Notes: generated from the sequence alone by a model not told the origin. A stretch of 64,000 bases of DNA from Nitrospinota bacterium (GCA_016217735.1 JACRGQ010000027.1:1-64000), one strand, 5' to 3'. Positions 1 to 11,430 are shown, counted from the stretch's first letter. Program-made: numbers and translations.

Positions 1-330
1 GCCAGCGGCGTGAACGAGATCGTGGAATACGCCCACATCCTCACCGGCGGCGTGCGCGATTTCTCGCCAAAATTCGCCAAGGGGGCCGTGTTCCACTTTA
101 TCACCGCGAAACCGGGCAAGCTGGCAAACGTGGCCGGATTTGAAGCGGCGCGCACAATGCCGGGTATAATTGAAGCGGGGCTGACAGCCAAGCCGGGGGA
201 CACGGTAAACGAAATACGAACCTCCTCCGACCGGCTGGGGTACTTCGTCGCCGCCGGCGAAACGGCGGGCGAAGCGTACCAGCGGGCAATGGCGGCGGAA
301 CAACAACTGACCTTTGAATACGGAAATTAA
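1..330 (+). CDS. ATP-grasp family protein, C-terminal part (5' end outside window)
   Basis: The gene is open at the left edge and reads in frame from base 1 to a TAA at 328-330, giving about 109 residues. The segment GKLANVAGFEAARTMPGI, then PGDTVNEI, RLGYFVAAGET and a final EAYQRAMAAEQQL helix match the small C-terminal lid domain of ATP-grasp ligases of the L-amino-acid-ligase or carbamoyl-phosphate-synthase-like type. The catalytic ATP-grasp core is not in the window, so the substrate cannot be named. The pterin synthase homologue starts 4 nt downstream, so the two are probably cotranscribed. The family call is inference from the tail alone. Confidence 0.6.
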   Translation, partial: ASGVNEIVEYAHILTGGVRDFSPKFAKGAVFHFITAKPGKLANVAGFEAARTMPGIIEAGLTAKPGDTVNEIRTSSDRLGYFVAAGETAGEAYQRAMAAEQQLTFEYGN

Positions 331-334
331 CCCG

Positions 335-814
335 ATGCACAAAATACGGCTGGTAAAACAAAAACTGAACTTCAGCGCGGCGCACTTCATAACCCTTGAA
401 AACGAGTGCGAGGCGCTGCACGGCCACAACTATTATACGCTGGTGGAAATCACCGGCACGCCGGACGAGAACTTTTATCTCATCGACTTCGGCGTGCTGA
501 AAAAAGAAATGCAGGCGCTCTGCGATTCGCTGGACCACAAAGTCCTGATGGCGGTCGAAAACCCGCACCTCATAATGGGCCCCAACGGCAAACAATTCGA
601 CGTGACCTACCGCGAAAAAAAATACTCGTTCCCCGCCGAAGACGTGGCCGCGTTGCCAATACCGAACACCACGGTGGAAATGCTTTCGCAATACCTCTGC
701 GTGAAATTGAAAGATGTTTTGGCGCATAAGGGGTATCTGGGCAAAATCCGCTCCATCGAGGTCGGCGTGGAAGAGACCGCCGGCCAGTTGGCCAGCTACC
801 GCATCGATCTATAA
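335..814 (+). CDS. 6-pyruvoyl-tetrahydropterin synthase / QueD family protein
   Basis: This 159-residue protein shows the family's zinc site: His17 in SAAHF, and His29 and His31 in LHGHNY, with the catalytic Cys25 just before in NECEALHGH. A conserved Glu lies near the C-terminus in VGVEETAG. The family converts 7,8-dihydroneopterin triphosphate either to 6-pyruvoyl-tetrahydropterin or to 6-carboxy-tetrahydropterin, the first dedicated step to queuosine. It is longer than typical QueD (about 120 residues) and closer to PTPS-sized members, so the product is left open. I chose the ATG at 335 over an in-frame TTG at 314 that would overlap the preceding gene; neither has a strong ribosome site. 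Confidence 0.82.
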   Translation: MHKIRLVKQKLNFSAAHFITLENECEALHGHNYYTLVEITGTPDENFYLIDFGVLKKEMQALCDSLDHKVLMAVENPHLIMGPNGKQFDVTYREKKYSFPAEDVAALPIPNTTVEMLSQYLCVKLKDVLAHKGYLGKIRSIEVGVEETAGQLASYRIDL

Positions 815-896
815 CCCATAGCCCGGGATAAATGAATAAGGGTGCGCGGCATTATATGTGCCGGGTTAAAAATACAAATTAGGCTAAAATGGAAAA

Positions 897-1550
897 ATGA
901 ACGTTATTAACGCTGAACTCATAATATGGGATCTCGACGGCACGCTGATCGACTCCAAAAAAGACATCGCTTACGCCGTCAACGAAACGCTGGAACGCAT
1001 CGACCACCCCCCTATTTCCGACGAGGAAATCTACAGCTACGTCGGCAACGGCGTCCGCCCGCTCATTGAGCGCGCGGTTGCGGCCACCGGCGGCGGCAAC
1101 TCGCTCGATACCGCCATCAGGCACTTTCAGGAAATCTACCTCGCGCACCTGCTGGATACCACCATCCTTTTTGACGGCATCCTTGACGTGCTGCGCCACT
1201 TTGAAAACAAAAAAATGGCGGTGGCCAGCAACAAGCCGTACAAGTATGTGGTGAAAATACTGGAGGGGCTGCATGTGGCCGACCTCTTCATGTCGGTAAA
1301 GGGGGGCGATTCGCTCCCGACACGCAAGCCTGATCCGGAAATGCTGAACGTGATTTTGCGCGAGGCGGGAATCGGCGCTAATAATGCCGTCTTTGTCGGC
1401 GACAGCGCGGTGGACATCCAAACCGGTAAAAACGCCGGCGTCCGCACCATCGGCGTATCCTACGGCTTCCGCCCCATGGCCGAGCTGATTGCCAGCGGTC
1501 CCAACCTGCTGGTGCCAACCCCTGAAGACCTGAAACGGGTGATACGGTAA
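897..1550 (+). CDS. gph: HAD-superfamily phosphoglycolate phosphatase
   Basis: The 217-residue protein carries all four haloacid-dehalogenase motifs: DLDGTLIDS at residues 12-20 (nucleophile and acid Asp), VASNKPYK (motif II Ser), RKPDPE (motif III Lys) and FVGDSAVD (motif IV acidic pair). The helical cap between motifs I and II has the size of PGP-type enzymes, which clear 2-phosphoglycolate made during DNA repair or oxygenation reactions. ATG at 897 follows GGAAAA closely, and a TAAAAT hexamer ends 6 nt before it. The YkgJ-type gene begins 6 nt after the stop. Substrate is inferred from family resemblance; a pyrophosphatase-like HAD is the alternative. Confidence 0.82.
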   Translation: MNVINAELIIWDLDGTLIDSKKDIAYAVNETLERIDHPPISDEEIYSYVGNGVRPLIERAVAATGGGNSLDTAIRHFQEIYLAHLLDTTILFDGILDVLRHFENKKMAVASNKPYKYVVKILEGLHVADLFMSVKGGDSLPTRKPDPEMLNVILREAGIGANNAVFVGDSAVDIQTGKNAGVRTIGVSYGFRPMAELIASGPNLLVPTPEDLKRVIR

Positions 1551-1556
1551 GCGGTC

Positions 1557-1889
1557 ATGAAAAAGAATAAGCCCGAACGCAAAGGGGAATGCGTCTCCTG
1601 CGGTGAATGCTGCCAGCGTGTCCGGATAACCTCGGTCTATAGCCACCTCGTCGCCAATCACGGATCCATCGATGAAGCGCGCATCTACTACTCGTACCGC
1701 GGCATCCGGTTGGCCGAGGCGCTGCCCGCCATCGACCGGGTGATGCTGGAGATCGACATCCCGTGCAGCCAACTCACCGCCGATAACAAATGCCGCCTGC
1801 ATGAAACGCCGGAACAAAAACCGCTCATCTGCCACAAATATCCCTGGTTTAAAGACGATATCGAAGAATGCGGCTACCGCTTCGAATAA
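1557..1889 (+). CDS. YkgJ-type cysteine-cluster protein
   Basis: This 110-residue protein begins with a lysine-rich stretch and then the motif CVSCGECCQ (Cys at about 12, 15, 18 and 19). Further cysteines follow in IPCSQL, KCRLH and LICHKYPW. This is the conserved pattern of the YkgJ/UPF0153 putative zinc- or iron-sulfur-chelating family, whose molecular role is unknown. It starts 6 nt after the phosphatase gene and is probably cotranscribed with it. The family assignment is firm; any function would be a guess. Confidence 0.75.
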   Translation: MKKNKPERKGECVSCGECCQRVRITSVYSHLVANHGSIDEARIYYSYRGIRLAEALPAIDRVMLEIDIPCSQLTADNKCRLHETPEQKPLICHKYPWFKDDIEECGYRFE

Positions 1890-2139
1890 CCAGGCCGATT
1901 ATTTGGCGTGAACGGGCATGGATATGCGGTCTTTGGAGATTAGCCGGCCTTTCAAAAAGCGGAACTCGAAGGGAAAAGCGGCTGAATCCAAAGCTTTCGA
2001 GGCCGGCTATACCTCCACTTTTTCACGGCTTTACACCCCCGCGCAATCGTTGTAACCTCATGGGGAAATGCGGGGTTGCGCGGGGATGGCCCAGCCGCCG
2101 CCGCATTGGCATTTTGCCGGCGCAATTGAGGAGATCAAC
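1890..2139. other. Intergenic region with long-range inverted repeat upstream of the chemoreceptor
   Basis: No gene is credible here. A perfect 10-bp inverted repeat (TAGCCGGCCT at 1941-1950 and AGGCCGGCTA at 2000-2009) could close a stem around a 49-nt loop. It may end the upstream transcript or belong to the 5' leader of the chemoreceptor. I do not see a recognisable riboswitch or a clear sigma-28 promoter. Confidence 0.4.
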
Positions 2140-4761
2140 GTGCTTAAACTGAAAAGCGTGCAGTCGAAACTGGTCGCCGCGTTCGCCAGTTTTATGCTGT
2201 TCATCATCTTCCAGGCTCTGTCCACCTTCATTATTATAAGCATGCAAAAAGGCAACTACGACGTTCGCAACATCGTCGGCAAACAGATCACCCTCACCCA
2301 GGAGATCGCCAAAGAGGCGCTGGAAGCCGGACACGACACCTCGCGAAAAACGCTTGAGGATGCTCTGGACCGCTTCAGCCGTTACCAGGCCGGCCTCATG
2401 GAGGGGAACAGCGGTCACAACATCCCGAAAGTGACCGATGCCGAGGCGCGCGAAACCCTTGAAACCATCGACGCCCTCTGGCGCAAGTACCAGGCGGAAA
2501 TCCATAGCATCTTGGCGGCCGCCCCATCCATCGCGCCCACGATAACGTTTGTGAAACAGAATGGCGAGCGGCTGCAAAACGAGGTCGACCGGTTGAACCA
2601 GACCCCAATCCGCACGCAAAGGCCGGAAAACTTCCAGGAAATTCATGGGCTGGGCGACAAGATACCCAAAGAGATCATGATGGTGATCGCGGGCGAAAGC
2701 CCCACCGCCGCCCTTCACAGCGACGCCGAACGCTTCGAGCGGAGCCTCCGCGCACTCAAGGCCACCGCGCACGATCCCGCCAGCGCCGCGCGCCTTGCCG
2801 ATGTGGAACGGGTATGGAGCGAACTGCGCGGGCATGTGGATAACGCCGTGGGCCGCGGCGGCGTTATGAACGCAAGCCTCCAGGAAATTCATAAGATAAA
2901 CCCGCTGATGTTGCGGGAACTGGAAAATCTGAGCGGCCGGATGGACAAGCTCATCGAGCAAAAAACTTTCATCATGGAGGTGAAGCCGGTAATTTTCCTC
3001 CTTGCCTCAATCGTGCTCTGCGTGGCGCTGGCGTTGATGGTGCGTAAAAACATCGTGGCGCCGCTGCTGGAATCGGTGGAATTGGCGAAGCGGATATCGA
3101 GCGGCAATATCACCGGCGGCGTCACCGTCGTCACGGATGACGAGGTGGGCAATCTGGGCCACGCGCTCAACGCCATGAGCAACAACCTGCGCGAACTGAT
3201 CGGGCAGGCGAAGGAAGGGGCCGGGCAGGTGGCCGGCAGCACCATGAACCTTACCGCCCAGGCCAACGCGATGAAATCGAACACCGACACGGTAAACGTC
3301 TCGATCACCGAAACCGCGGCGGCCGTGGAAAGCATGGGCAAAACAACCATCCGCATACAAACGCGGGCGAACAAGCTGGCCGAATCGTCTGAAGCGGTCT
3401 CATCCTCAATCGAAGAGATGGGGGTTTCGATACGGCAGGCCGAGGCGGTGGCAAATAAAATGGCGAAGTCGGTCGACGATGCGTCGGCCAGCATCGAGCA
3501 AACCGCCGTTTCCATCCTGGAAGTGACCGGGAGCGCCGATCAAATAGCCAAACTGGCCGATGCCGACGCTGAACGCGTCACCGGACTCTATGGGGCGGTT
3601 CGGGACTTCTCCAAGCGGGCCGATTCCATCGCCTCCGCCTCGGATCAGGTATTCGCCTCGGTGGAAGAGCTGGCCGCCAACATCCGTGAAGTGGCCGCCA
3701 ATTCGGGCGAGGCGGGAAACTTCTCCCGGCGCACCGCCGAAGACGCGGTCAATGGCACCAAAGCGCTGAACGAGGCCATCGCCGCGATGGAACGGATACG
3801 CCGCTTGGTGGAAGACGCCGCCCGCGTGATAAAAGGACTCAGCGGCCACGCCGATTCCATCGGCAACATCATCACCGTCATCGACGGAATCGCCGAACAG
3901 ACCAACCTGTTGGCGCTCAACGCGGCCATTGAGGCGGCCCGCGCCGGGGAACACGGCAAGGGCTTCGCCGTGGTGGCCGAGGAAATCCGCAAATTGGCCG
4001 AACGGAGCAGCATGGCCACCAAGGAAATCGCGGGCCTTATCAAAGGTGTGCAAAAAGAGAGCGCCTTGGCGGTGAATACCATGAACCGCGGCACCGCGGA
4101 GGTGGAACAGGGGGCATTGCTGGCCCAGAACTCCGGCGAAGCGCTCAAAACCATCGTGCTGGGCGTGGAAAAAACCGTGCAATTGGTAAATGCCATCGTC
4201 ACCGCCACGCGCGAGCAGCAGTCCGCGTCGCAGCAGGTATCCAAAGCGATGGGCGACGTGTTGGAGCAATCGGAGGAAATCAAGGAAAACTCCGCCAAAC
4301 TGGAGAAGGACGCCGCCGAGGTGATGGAGCATGTGAAACAGGTAAAACTCGCTTCCGGGCAGATAGCCCGCTCCACCAAAGAGCAGTCCTCCAGCATCGA
4401 ACTGATCGCCCGCGCCATTTCGGAATTGAACGACGTGGCCCAGCAGGTGCTTGCCGGCACCAAAGAGCAAACCGTGGCCGCCGATCAGATCATAAAAGCG
4501 GTGAACAACACTTCCGAACAGCTCTTCGAGATAAAGGGGGAAACCGACGCGCAAGCCGTCATCGCCAAGCAGGTGGGCGATGCGATGCGGAAGGTCTCCG
4601 CCCTTTCAAATGAAAACAGGAAACAGATCGAGACCGGCGCGGCGGAAATCGCCGCGATGGCCGCGCAAGCGCGGGACATGGCGGAACTGATAGCCAAGTT
4701 CCGCATCGATGAACAAGCGACACGGGCCATCACGCCCAGCAGGGATACCTACGCATCGTGA
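2140..4761 (+). CDS. Methyl-accepting chemotaxis protein
   Basis: The 873-residue chemoreceptor has an N-terminal membrane helix, a largely helical sensory region of about 270 residues, a second membrane helix ([18 protein letters not shown]), a HAMP domain and a long coiled-coil signalling domain. The conserved hairpin tip reads [19 protein letters not shown] and is followed by [17 protein letters not shown], which bind CheA/CheW. GTG at 2140 is chosen because GAGGAG lies 6 nt upstream; a longer frame exists without such a site. The stop overlaps the aguB start by 4 nt (GTGA), which couples a chemoreceptor to polyamine genes. Whether it senses an agmatine-related compound is speculation. Confidence 0.9.
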   Translation: MLKLKSVQSKLVAAFASFMLFIIFQALSTFIIISMQKGNYDVRNIVGKQITLTQEIAKEALEAGHDTSRKTLEDALDRFSRYQAGLMEGNSGHNIPKVTDAEARETLETIDALWRKYQAEIHSILAAAPSIAPTITFVKQNGERLQNEVDRLNQTPIRTQRPENFQEIHGLGDKIPKEIMMVIAGESPTAALHSDAERFERSLRALKATAHDPASAARLADVERVWSELRGHVDNAVGRGGVMNASLQEIHKINPLMLRELENLSGRMDKLIEQKTFIMEVKPVIFLLASIVLCVALALMVRKNIVAPLLESVELAKRISSGNITGGVTVVTDDEVGNLGHALNAMSNNLRELIGQAKEGAGQVAGSTMNLTAQANAMKSNTDTVNVSITETAAAVESMGKTTIRIQTRANKLAESSEAVSSSIEEMGVSIRQAEAVANKMAKSVDDASASIEQTAVSILEVTGSADQIAKLADADAERVTGLYGAVRDFSKRADSIASASDQVFASVEELAANIREVAANSGEAGNFSRRTAEDAVNGTKALNEAIAAMERIRRLVEDAARVIKGLSGHADSIGNIITVIDGIAEQTNLLALNAAIEAARAGEHGKGFAVVAEEIRKLAERSSMATKEIAGLIKGVQKESALAVNTMNRGTAEVEQGALLAQNSGEALKTIVLGVEKTVQLVNAIVTATREQQSASQQVSKAMGDVLEQSEEIKENSAKLEKDAAEVMEHVKQVKLASGQIARSTKEQSSSIELIARAISELNDVAQQVLAGTKEQTVAADQIIKAVNNTSEQLFEIKGETDAQAVIAKQVGDAMRKVSALSNENRKQIETGAAEIAAMAAQARDMAELIAKFRIDEQATRAITPSRDTYAS

Positions 4762-5660
4762 AGCGGAAAACAAAAATCGCCCTCGTGCAGATGGCGATGG
4801 GCCCCAACCCGGAAGCCAACCTCAAAAAAGCCGTTGATAAAACCGCCGAGGCCGCCGGGCGCGGCGCGGAGGTGGTCTGCCTGCCGGAACTTTTCAAATC
4901 GCTCTACTTCTGCCAGAAAGAAGACGCCTCGATCTTTGATCTGGCCGAGCCAATACCCGGACCGTCCACCGAAGCGCTCGGCGCACTGGCTAAAAAACAT
5001 GGCATCGTCATTATCGCCTCGCTCTTCGAGCGGCGCGCCCCCGGCCTCTACCACAACACCGCCGCCGTCATCGACCGCGACGGCTCGCTCGCCGGCGTTT
5101 ACCGCAAAATGCACATCCCGGACGACCCGGCATACTATGAAAAATACTACTTCGCTCCCGGCGATCTTGGCTACAAAGCGGTCGAGACATCGGCGGGAAA
5201 AATCGGCATTCTCATCTGCTGGGATCAGTGGTATCCCGAAGCGGCACGCCTCACCGCGCTGCAAGGAGCGCAGATACTTTTCTACCCCACCGCCATCGGA
5301 TGGCACCCGCATGAGAAGGCGCAATACGGCGCGGCCCAACACGATGCGTGGCGCACCATCCAACGCTCACATGCCATCGCCAACGGCGTCTATGTGGCCG
5401 CCGTTAACCGGATCGGTCACGAACGGCTGGATCCCGCCGCCCCCGGTATCGAATTTTTCGGCGGTTCGTTCATCGCCAACCCGTTTGGGGAAGTGATCGC
5501 CGAGGCTTCCACGGACAAGGAAGAAATTATCATTCAGGAGATAGACCCGGCCCGTTGCGAGGAAACCCGCCGCAACTGGCCCTTCCTGCGCGACCGCCGG
5601 ATAGACAGCTATGGCGACATAACCCGCCGCTTCCTCGACCCCGCTCCCGGCAGAAAATGA
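4758..5660 (+). CDS. aguB: N-carbamoylputrescine amidase
   Basis: This is a 300-residue carbon-nitrogen hydrolase (nitrilase superfamily). The catalytic triad is visible as Glu44 (LPELF), Lys117 (YRKMHIP) and Cys154 ([13 protein letters not shown]). Phe/Tyr-rich segments such as [14 protein letters not shown] and the C-terminal RRIDSYGDI are typical of AguB, which hydrolyses N-carbamoylputrescine to putrescine, CO2 and ammonia in the cytoplasm. GTG at 4758 overlaps the chemoreceptor stop, and the TGA overlaps the ATG of the agmatine deiminase gene. The adjacent aguA completes the two-step agmatine-to-putrescine route, which makes the assignment strong. Confidence 0.93.
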   Translation: MKRKTKIALVQMAMGPNPEANLKKAVDKTAEAAGRGAEVVCLPELFKSLYFCQKEDASIFDLAEPIPGPSTEALGALAKKHGIVIIASLFERRAPGLYHNTAAVIDRDGSLAGVYRKMHIPDDPAYYEKYYFAPGDLGYKAVETSAGKIGILICWDQWYPEAARLTALQGAQILFYPTAIGWHPHEKAQYGAAQHDAWRTIQRSHAIANGVYVAAVNRIGHERLDPAAPGIEFFGGSFIANPFGEVIAEASTDKEEIIIQEIDPARCEETRRNWPFLRDRRIDSYGDITRRFLDPAPGRK

Positions 5661-6703
5661 GCCTGCGCAAAACGCCCGCCGCGCTTGGCTTCGCCATGCC
5701 GGCCGAATGGGAACGGCATGAAGCGACATGGCTCGGCTGGCCCCACAACAAGCATGATTGGCCCGGAAAGTTTGCGCTCATCCCGTGGGTGTTTGGAGAA
5801 ATGGCGAAGGCGCTTTCGCCCGGTGAAAAGGTGCGCATCCTTGTGAACGATGCTCCGCGCGAAAAGGCGGCACGCCGCGTACTGGAAAAATGCGGCGCGG
5901 TTATGGAAAATATCGAGTTTTTCCGTTTTCCCACAAACCGGGGGTGGACGCGCGACCTCGGACCGGTCTTTGTGAAAGATGGAAAAGAAAGCGCCATCGT
6001 TAATTTCAAATTCAATGCGTGGGCGAAATATCCCGACTGGCAGAAAGATAACGGCATCGCCGGAAAAACGGCGAAGAAGCTGGACAAAAGGATATTTGAC
6101 GCACAACACTTCGTGTTGGAGGGAGGGGCCATCGACGTGAACGGGCGCGGCACCCTGCTGACAACCGAAGAGTGTTTGCTGGACACCGAAACGCAGGTGC
6201 GCAACCCCGGCATGGGACGCGCCGAAACGGAGGCGCAACTGCGCGCCCTGCTCGGCGTGAAAAATATCCTCTGGCTGGGAAAAGGGATCGCCGGAGACGA
6301 CACGCACGGTCATGTGGACGACCTCTGCCGCTTCGTGAACCCCACAACCGCCGTGCTCTGCCGGGAAAATAACAGAAACGACGCCAACTATGCGTTATTG
6401 GAGGAAAACCGCGAACGGTTGCAGGGGATGCGCCTTGAAGACGGAAGTAAAGTGCAGGTGGCCGCGCTGCCGATGCCCGCGCCGGTTATTTTTGACGGCC
6501 AGCGCCTCCCCGCTTCGTACGCCAATTTCTACATCGGCAACGCGGCGGTGATCGTTCCCACCTTCAACGACCCGAACGACCGCATTGCGCTCGGCATTCT
6601 TTCAGAATTTTTCCCCGGCCGCTCCGTCATCGGCATTCATGCCGTTGACTTGGTGTGGGGACTCGGCACGCTGCACTGCCTCACCCAACAGCAACCCGCG
6701 TAA
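5657..6703 (+). CDS. aguA: Agmatine deiminase
   Basis: The 348-residue protein belongs to the peptidylarginine-deiminase-like guanidine-modifying enzymes. The N-terminal EATWLGWPHN, the NRGWTRDLGP segment, LEGGAIDVNG, GDDTHGHVDD (catalytic His and Asp) and the C-terminal GTLHCLTQQ with the nucleophilic Cys are all present. It converts agmatine to N-carbamoylputrescine and ammonia. ATG at 5657 is picked because it makes an ATGA overlap with aguB. The TAA at 6701-6703 directly abuts the last base of the convergent copZ gene, so there is no space for a terminator between them. Confidence 0.94.
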   Translation: MSLRKTPAALGFAMPAEWERHEATWLGWPHNKHDWPGKFALIPWVFGEMAKALSPGEKVRILVNDAPREKAARRVLEKCGAVMENIEFFRFPTNRGWTRDLGPVFVKDGKESAIVNFKFNAWAKYPDWQKDNGIAGKTAKKLDKRIFDAQHFVLEGGAIDVNGRGTLLTTEECLLDTETQVRNPGMGRAETEAQLRALLGVKNILWLGKGIAGDDTHGHVDDLCRFVNPTTAVLCRENNRNDANYALLEENRERLQGMRLEDGSKVQVAALPMPAPVIFDGQRLPASYANFYIGNAAVIVPTFNDPNDRIALGILSEFFPGRSVIGIHAVDLVWGLGTLHCLTQQQPA

Positions 6704-6919
6704 TCAGTTCCCGCTGATGCCGGTTACGGTATACCCCGCTTCGCTGACGGCGCTCTTCAGCGCATCATCTGAAACGGGAGTATCGCCCTCGACCACCGCG
6801 TTTTTCTTCGCCAAGTCAACGGTTGCCGATTTCACCCCCGCCACTTCCCGCAACGCCTCCGTCACATGCTTTTTGCAGTTGTTGCAGGTCATTCCCTCGA
6901 TGGAAAGCACTTTCTTCAT
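6704..6919 (-). CDS. copZ: CopZ-like heavy-metal-associated chaperone
   Basis: A 71-residue single HMA domain with the metal-binding motif GMTCNNCKKH at residues 9-18 and the usual beta-alpha-beta-beta-alpha-beta pattern ending in SEAGYTVTG. It should carry Cu(I) in the cytoplasm and hand it to the ATPase. It lies 11 nt downstream of copA on the same strand, so the two form an operon. The gene ends exactly where aguA ends on the other strand. Confidence 0.88.
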   Translation of the reverse strand: MKKVLSIEGMTCNNCKKHVTEALREVAGVKSATVDLAKKNAVVEGDTPVSDDALKSAVSEAGYTVTGISGN

Positions 6920-6930
6920 GGCATCGCTCC

Positions 6931-9357
<2,427 letters not shown>

Positions 9358-9427
9358 GGTTTTACTATACTCCCTTCAAATGAAACCGTCTGCAATGCGT
9401 CCGGCTCCCCCCGCCATTCCTGATTAC

Positions 9428-9459
9428 AGGATACACCCTATACCTATGTATAGGGTCAA
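9428..9459 (-). promoter_or_regulatory. MerR-type copA promoter with operator dyad
   Basis: Read on the minus strand, -35 TTGACC (9459-9454) and -10 TATCCT (9433-9428) are separated by 20 bp, the long spacer of promoters activated by MerR proteins through DNA distortion. Between them lies a perfect dyad, ACCCTATAC (9435-9443) and GTATAGGGT (9448-9456), with a 4-nt centre. The arrangement fits metal-dependent activation of copA-copZ by the divergently encoded regulator. Confidence 0.85.
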
Positions 9460-9515
9460 GTGTGCGCTGCAAAATAATTGCACCCCGCGGGCGCGGCGCG
9501 GATTATCATAAAAGC

Positions 9516-9935
9516 ATGAAGGAAAATGGCGGACGGCGCCTCACCATCGGCGCGCTGGCGAAGGCGGCGGGGGTCAACGTGCAAACCATCCGCTTTTACG
9601 AGCGGAAGGGACTCCTTAAACCGTCCGCCCGGCTCTCCTCCGGCTACCGCCTCTACGACGCCGAGTGCCTGAAACGGCTGAACTTCATCATCCAGGCCAA
9701 AGGGCTCGGCTTCAGCCTTGCGGAAGCCAAGGGGCTGCTCGGCCTCCGGGTCCGTTCGGCCGGCAATCCAGACATTGTCCGGGAGAAAGTGGAGAAAAAG
9801 CTCGAAGAGGTCCGGCAGAAGATCGTGCGCCTCCGGCAGCTTGAAAGAACGCTTACGCGGCTGGCCGACGACTGCCGAGACCGCCGGGTGACCGATCACT
9901 GCCCCATCATCGAACGGATGGAAGGCCCCGTTTGA
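9516..9935 (+). CDS. MerR-family heavy-metal-responsive regulator, probably copper
   Basis: The 139-residue protein has an N-terminal winged helix-turn-helix (LTIGALAKAAGVNVQTIRFY, then ERKGLL), a long dimerisation helix and a C-terminal metal loop in which two Cys are separated by eight residues (DDCRDRRVTDHCP). ZntR and MerR share this spacing, while CueR has seven. No Cys is seen at the upstream position that ZntR and MerR use, so a two-coordinate monovalent ion such as Cu(I) is plausible. Its location divergent from copA with a matching operator supports copper. ATG at 9516 is preferred over an upstream in-frame GTG at 9462 that would lie next to the operator. Confidence 0.85.
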   Translation: MKENGGRRLTIGALAKAAGVNVQTIRFYERKGLLKPSARLSSGYRLYDAECLKRLNFIIQAKGLGFSLAEAKGLLGLRVRSAGNPDIVREKVEKKLEEVRQKIVRLRQLERTLTRLADDCRDRRVTDHCPIIERMEGPV

Positions 9936-9979
9936 AGCGCGGCCGTGATTAAAGTCATAGCGCGCCGTGAAGGCTTTGG

Positions 9980-9985
9980 TATCAT
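9980..9985 (+). promoter_or_regulatory. Extended -10 element, 9 nt before the membrane-protein ATG
   Basis: TTGGTATCATT at 9976-9986 contains an extended -10 (TGG TATCAT). It ends 9 nt before the ATG at 9995, and there is no Shine-Dalgarno sequence. The same 11-mer at the same distance precedes the pilin gene at 10550. This suggests a leaderless transcript. Confidence 0.45.
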
Positions 9986-9994
9986 TACGCCAAT

Positions 9995-10474
9995 ATGGCA
10001 TTTTTGGAACAGCACTACGGGCTGATTGTTTTCTTCCACATCATCTCGGCCGATATTTTCGCTTTCACGCTGGTGGTGATGCAGTACGCGGTATCTCCCG
10101 CGATGGCAAAAATGCCGGCGGGGCCGGAAAAGGACGCAGCGGTCAAATTCCTGCACTCCCGCTGGCATCCGGTGGTGGATGCGGCGATCATCGTTTTGAG
10201 CCTCACCGGGTTTCTCATACTGCTTTTGCGGTGGCGGACGATCGGCGCCGTGTTCACGCTCCACTGGAAGACCTCGTTCGGCTTCGTCGCCCTTCTCTGC
10301 GCGGGCCTGCTGCACTTTTACTTCCGCGGCTACAAAGCGCGGCTCAAAGCTGAAGGGCAAACCGAGCGGCTGAAAAAGATCAACAGACTCACCGGCTATA
10401 TGGAGAAAACGGCTTTAGTCACCGGCGTCCTCGCCTACCTCGCCGGCATCTCCCACAACCACTCCCCGTTCTGA
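9995..10474 (+). CDS. Small His-containing integral membrane protein (CopD/DUF2269-like)
   Basis: A 159-residue protein with about four predicted membrane helices (around residues 8-28, 58-78, 90-108 and 137-155). Histidines lie in or near helices: EQHYG, FFHIISAD, LHSRWHP, TLHWKTS and a final SHNHSPF. The pattern resembles CopD-like or haem-b-binding four-helix proteins, and the location next to copper genes fits, but I cannot assign a family with certainty. It is read from ATG 9995 with an extended -10 close upstream. Confidence 0.6.
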   Translation: MAFLEQHYGLIVFFHIISADIFAFTLVVMQYAVSPAMAKMPAGPEKDAAVKFLHSRWHPVVDAAIIVLSLTGFLILLLRWRTIGAVFTLHWKTSFGFVALLCAGLLHFYFRGYKARLKAEGQTERLKKINRLTGYMEKTALVTGVLAYLAGISHNHSPF

Positions 10475-10511
10475 CGGCGCATCCACCCTTTCCGCAACGG
10501 TAGAACGTACC

Positions 10512-10541
10512 TTGCCACGGCTTCATGCCGCTTGGTATCAT
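10512..10541 (+). promoter_or_regulatory. Sigma-70-type promoter of the minor pilin operon
   Basis: -35 TTGCCA (10512-10517) and -10 TATCAT (10536-10541) are separated by 18 bp, and each matches the consensus at five of six positions. The -10 is extended (TGG). The expected start site is within about 1-2 nt of the ATG at 10550, and no ribosome site lies between, so the message is probably leaderless. Confidence 0.6.
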
Positions 10542-10549
10542 TTGCACAC

Positions 10550-10993
10550 ATGAAGCGGCGAACCGGGGAGAGCGGCGGATTTACCATGATCGAAATAATC
10601 ATGGTCATCGTCATTATCGGCATCCTCGCCATCGCGCTTATTCCCCGCGCCAGCCTCATCGGCGGGCCTGCCCCGATGGCGGCCGATGTGATCGCCAGCG
10701 ACATTCGCGTGACGCAACGGGAGGCGATGAGCCGTGAAATTCCGCTGTCGGTTACTTTCGCGGCGGGAAACGCAACCTACCAATACGCCGCCGACGCGGC
10801 CGGCAACGGCGAGGCGCGCAATCTGGCGGAGTTCGGCCCAAACGCCGCCATCGCGCAGGGACAGACGATAACCTTCAACAGTTTGGGTGAACCGGCGGGA
10901 CTGACGGCCCCTCTCGCCATCACGGTCACGGACGGCGAAGCGGTAAAAACCATTTCAGTGGAACCGTACACCGGCGCGGTTACCACGCAATGA
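10550..10993 (+). CDS. Type IV pilin-like / GspH-MshC-like minor pilin
   Basis: A 147-residue prepilin. After a short basic leader (MKRRTGESGG) the prepilin peptidase site is G-FTMIE, with Glu at position +5, followed by a hydrophobic helix (IIMVIVIIGILAIALIP) and a globular beta-rich domain. The segment VIASDIRVTQREAMS resembles GspH/FimT pseudopilins. It overlaps the next gene by ATGA and is the first of four minor pilin-like genes. The processed protein would sit in the inner membrane and join a pilus or pseudopilus tip. Confidence 0.82.
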   Translation: MKRRTGESGGFTMIEIIMVIVIIGILAIALIPRASLIGGPAPMAADVIASDIRVTQREAMSREIPLSVTFAAGNATYQYAADAAGNGEARNLAEFGPNAAIAQGQTITFNSLGEPAGLTAPLAITVTDGEAVKTISVEPYTGAVTTQ

Positions 10994-11430
10994 ACCAAAG
11001 GGGAATCACGCTTCTCGAGATCATCATGGCAATCGTGGTGCTGGGAATAACGCTTCCCCTGCTGCTGATGCCGTTCATGCAGGCATCGAAAGGGATCGGT
11101 CAATCGGCGGAACTCCCCGCGCTCAGCGCCGCCGCCCGCTACTGCATGGAAAAGGAGATCGTTACCGTCCTGCCAAGCCCCGCCGCCTGGCCGAAAGCGC
11201 TTACCGGCGATTACCAGACCGCCTGCACCGATCCCAACAACCCGTCGTTTACCGCCACGATCACCGGCTTTTTCCATGACGCGGCGCTGACGGCGCGCAC
11301 CGATGGCACATTGGACAATCTCCCGCCCCCCGGCGGGAAGGACTCTTACCTCGTGCTCACCGTAACCGCAACCAACCCGGCGACCGGCCAAAGCGTTACC
11401 CTGCAAACCCTTAAAGCAAGGGCGCTCTAA
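10990..11430 (+). CDS. Minor pilin-like prepilin (MshD/PulI-like)
   Basis: A 146-residue prepilin with leader MNQRG and cleavage site G-ITLLEIIMAIVVLGI, Glu at +5, followed by a globular domain with two Cys (ARYCMEK, QTACTD) that could form a disulfide. The ATG overlaps the stop of the upstream pilin gene, which indicates translational coupling. By position it corresponds to mshD of MSHA clusters. Sequence similarity beyond the pilin helix is too weak to fix the ortholog. Confidence 0.8.
   Translation: MNQRGITLLEIIMAIVVLGITLPLLLMPFMQASKGIGQSAELPALSAAARYCMEKEIVTVLPSPAAWPKALTGDYQTACTDPNNPSFTATITGFFHDAALTARTDGTLDNLPPPGGKDSYLVLTVTATNPATGQSVTLQTLKARAL

Noticed and set aside
815-896. preQ1 or other riboswitch around the QueD-like gene
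   Set aside because: Neither upstream nor downstream sequence shows a preQ1 aptamer, and the gene is tightly linked to an upstream ATP-grasp gene.
2068-2139. Upstream extension of the chemoreceptor
   Set aside because: The 24 extra residues are Pro/His-rich and precede the membrane helix; the GTG at 2140 has GAGGAG at the right distance.
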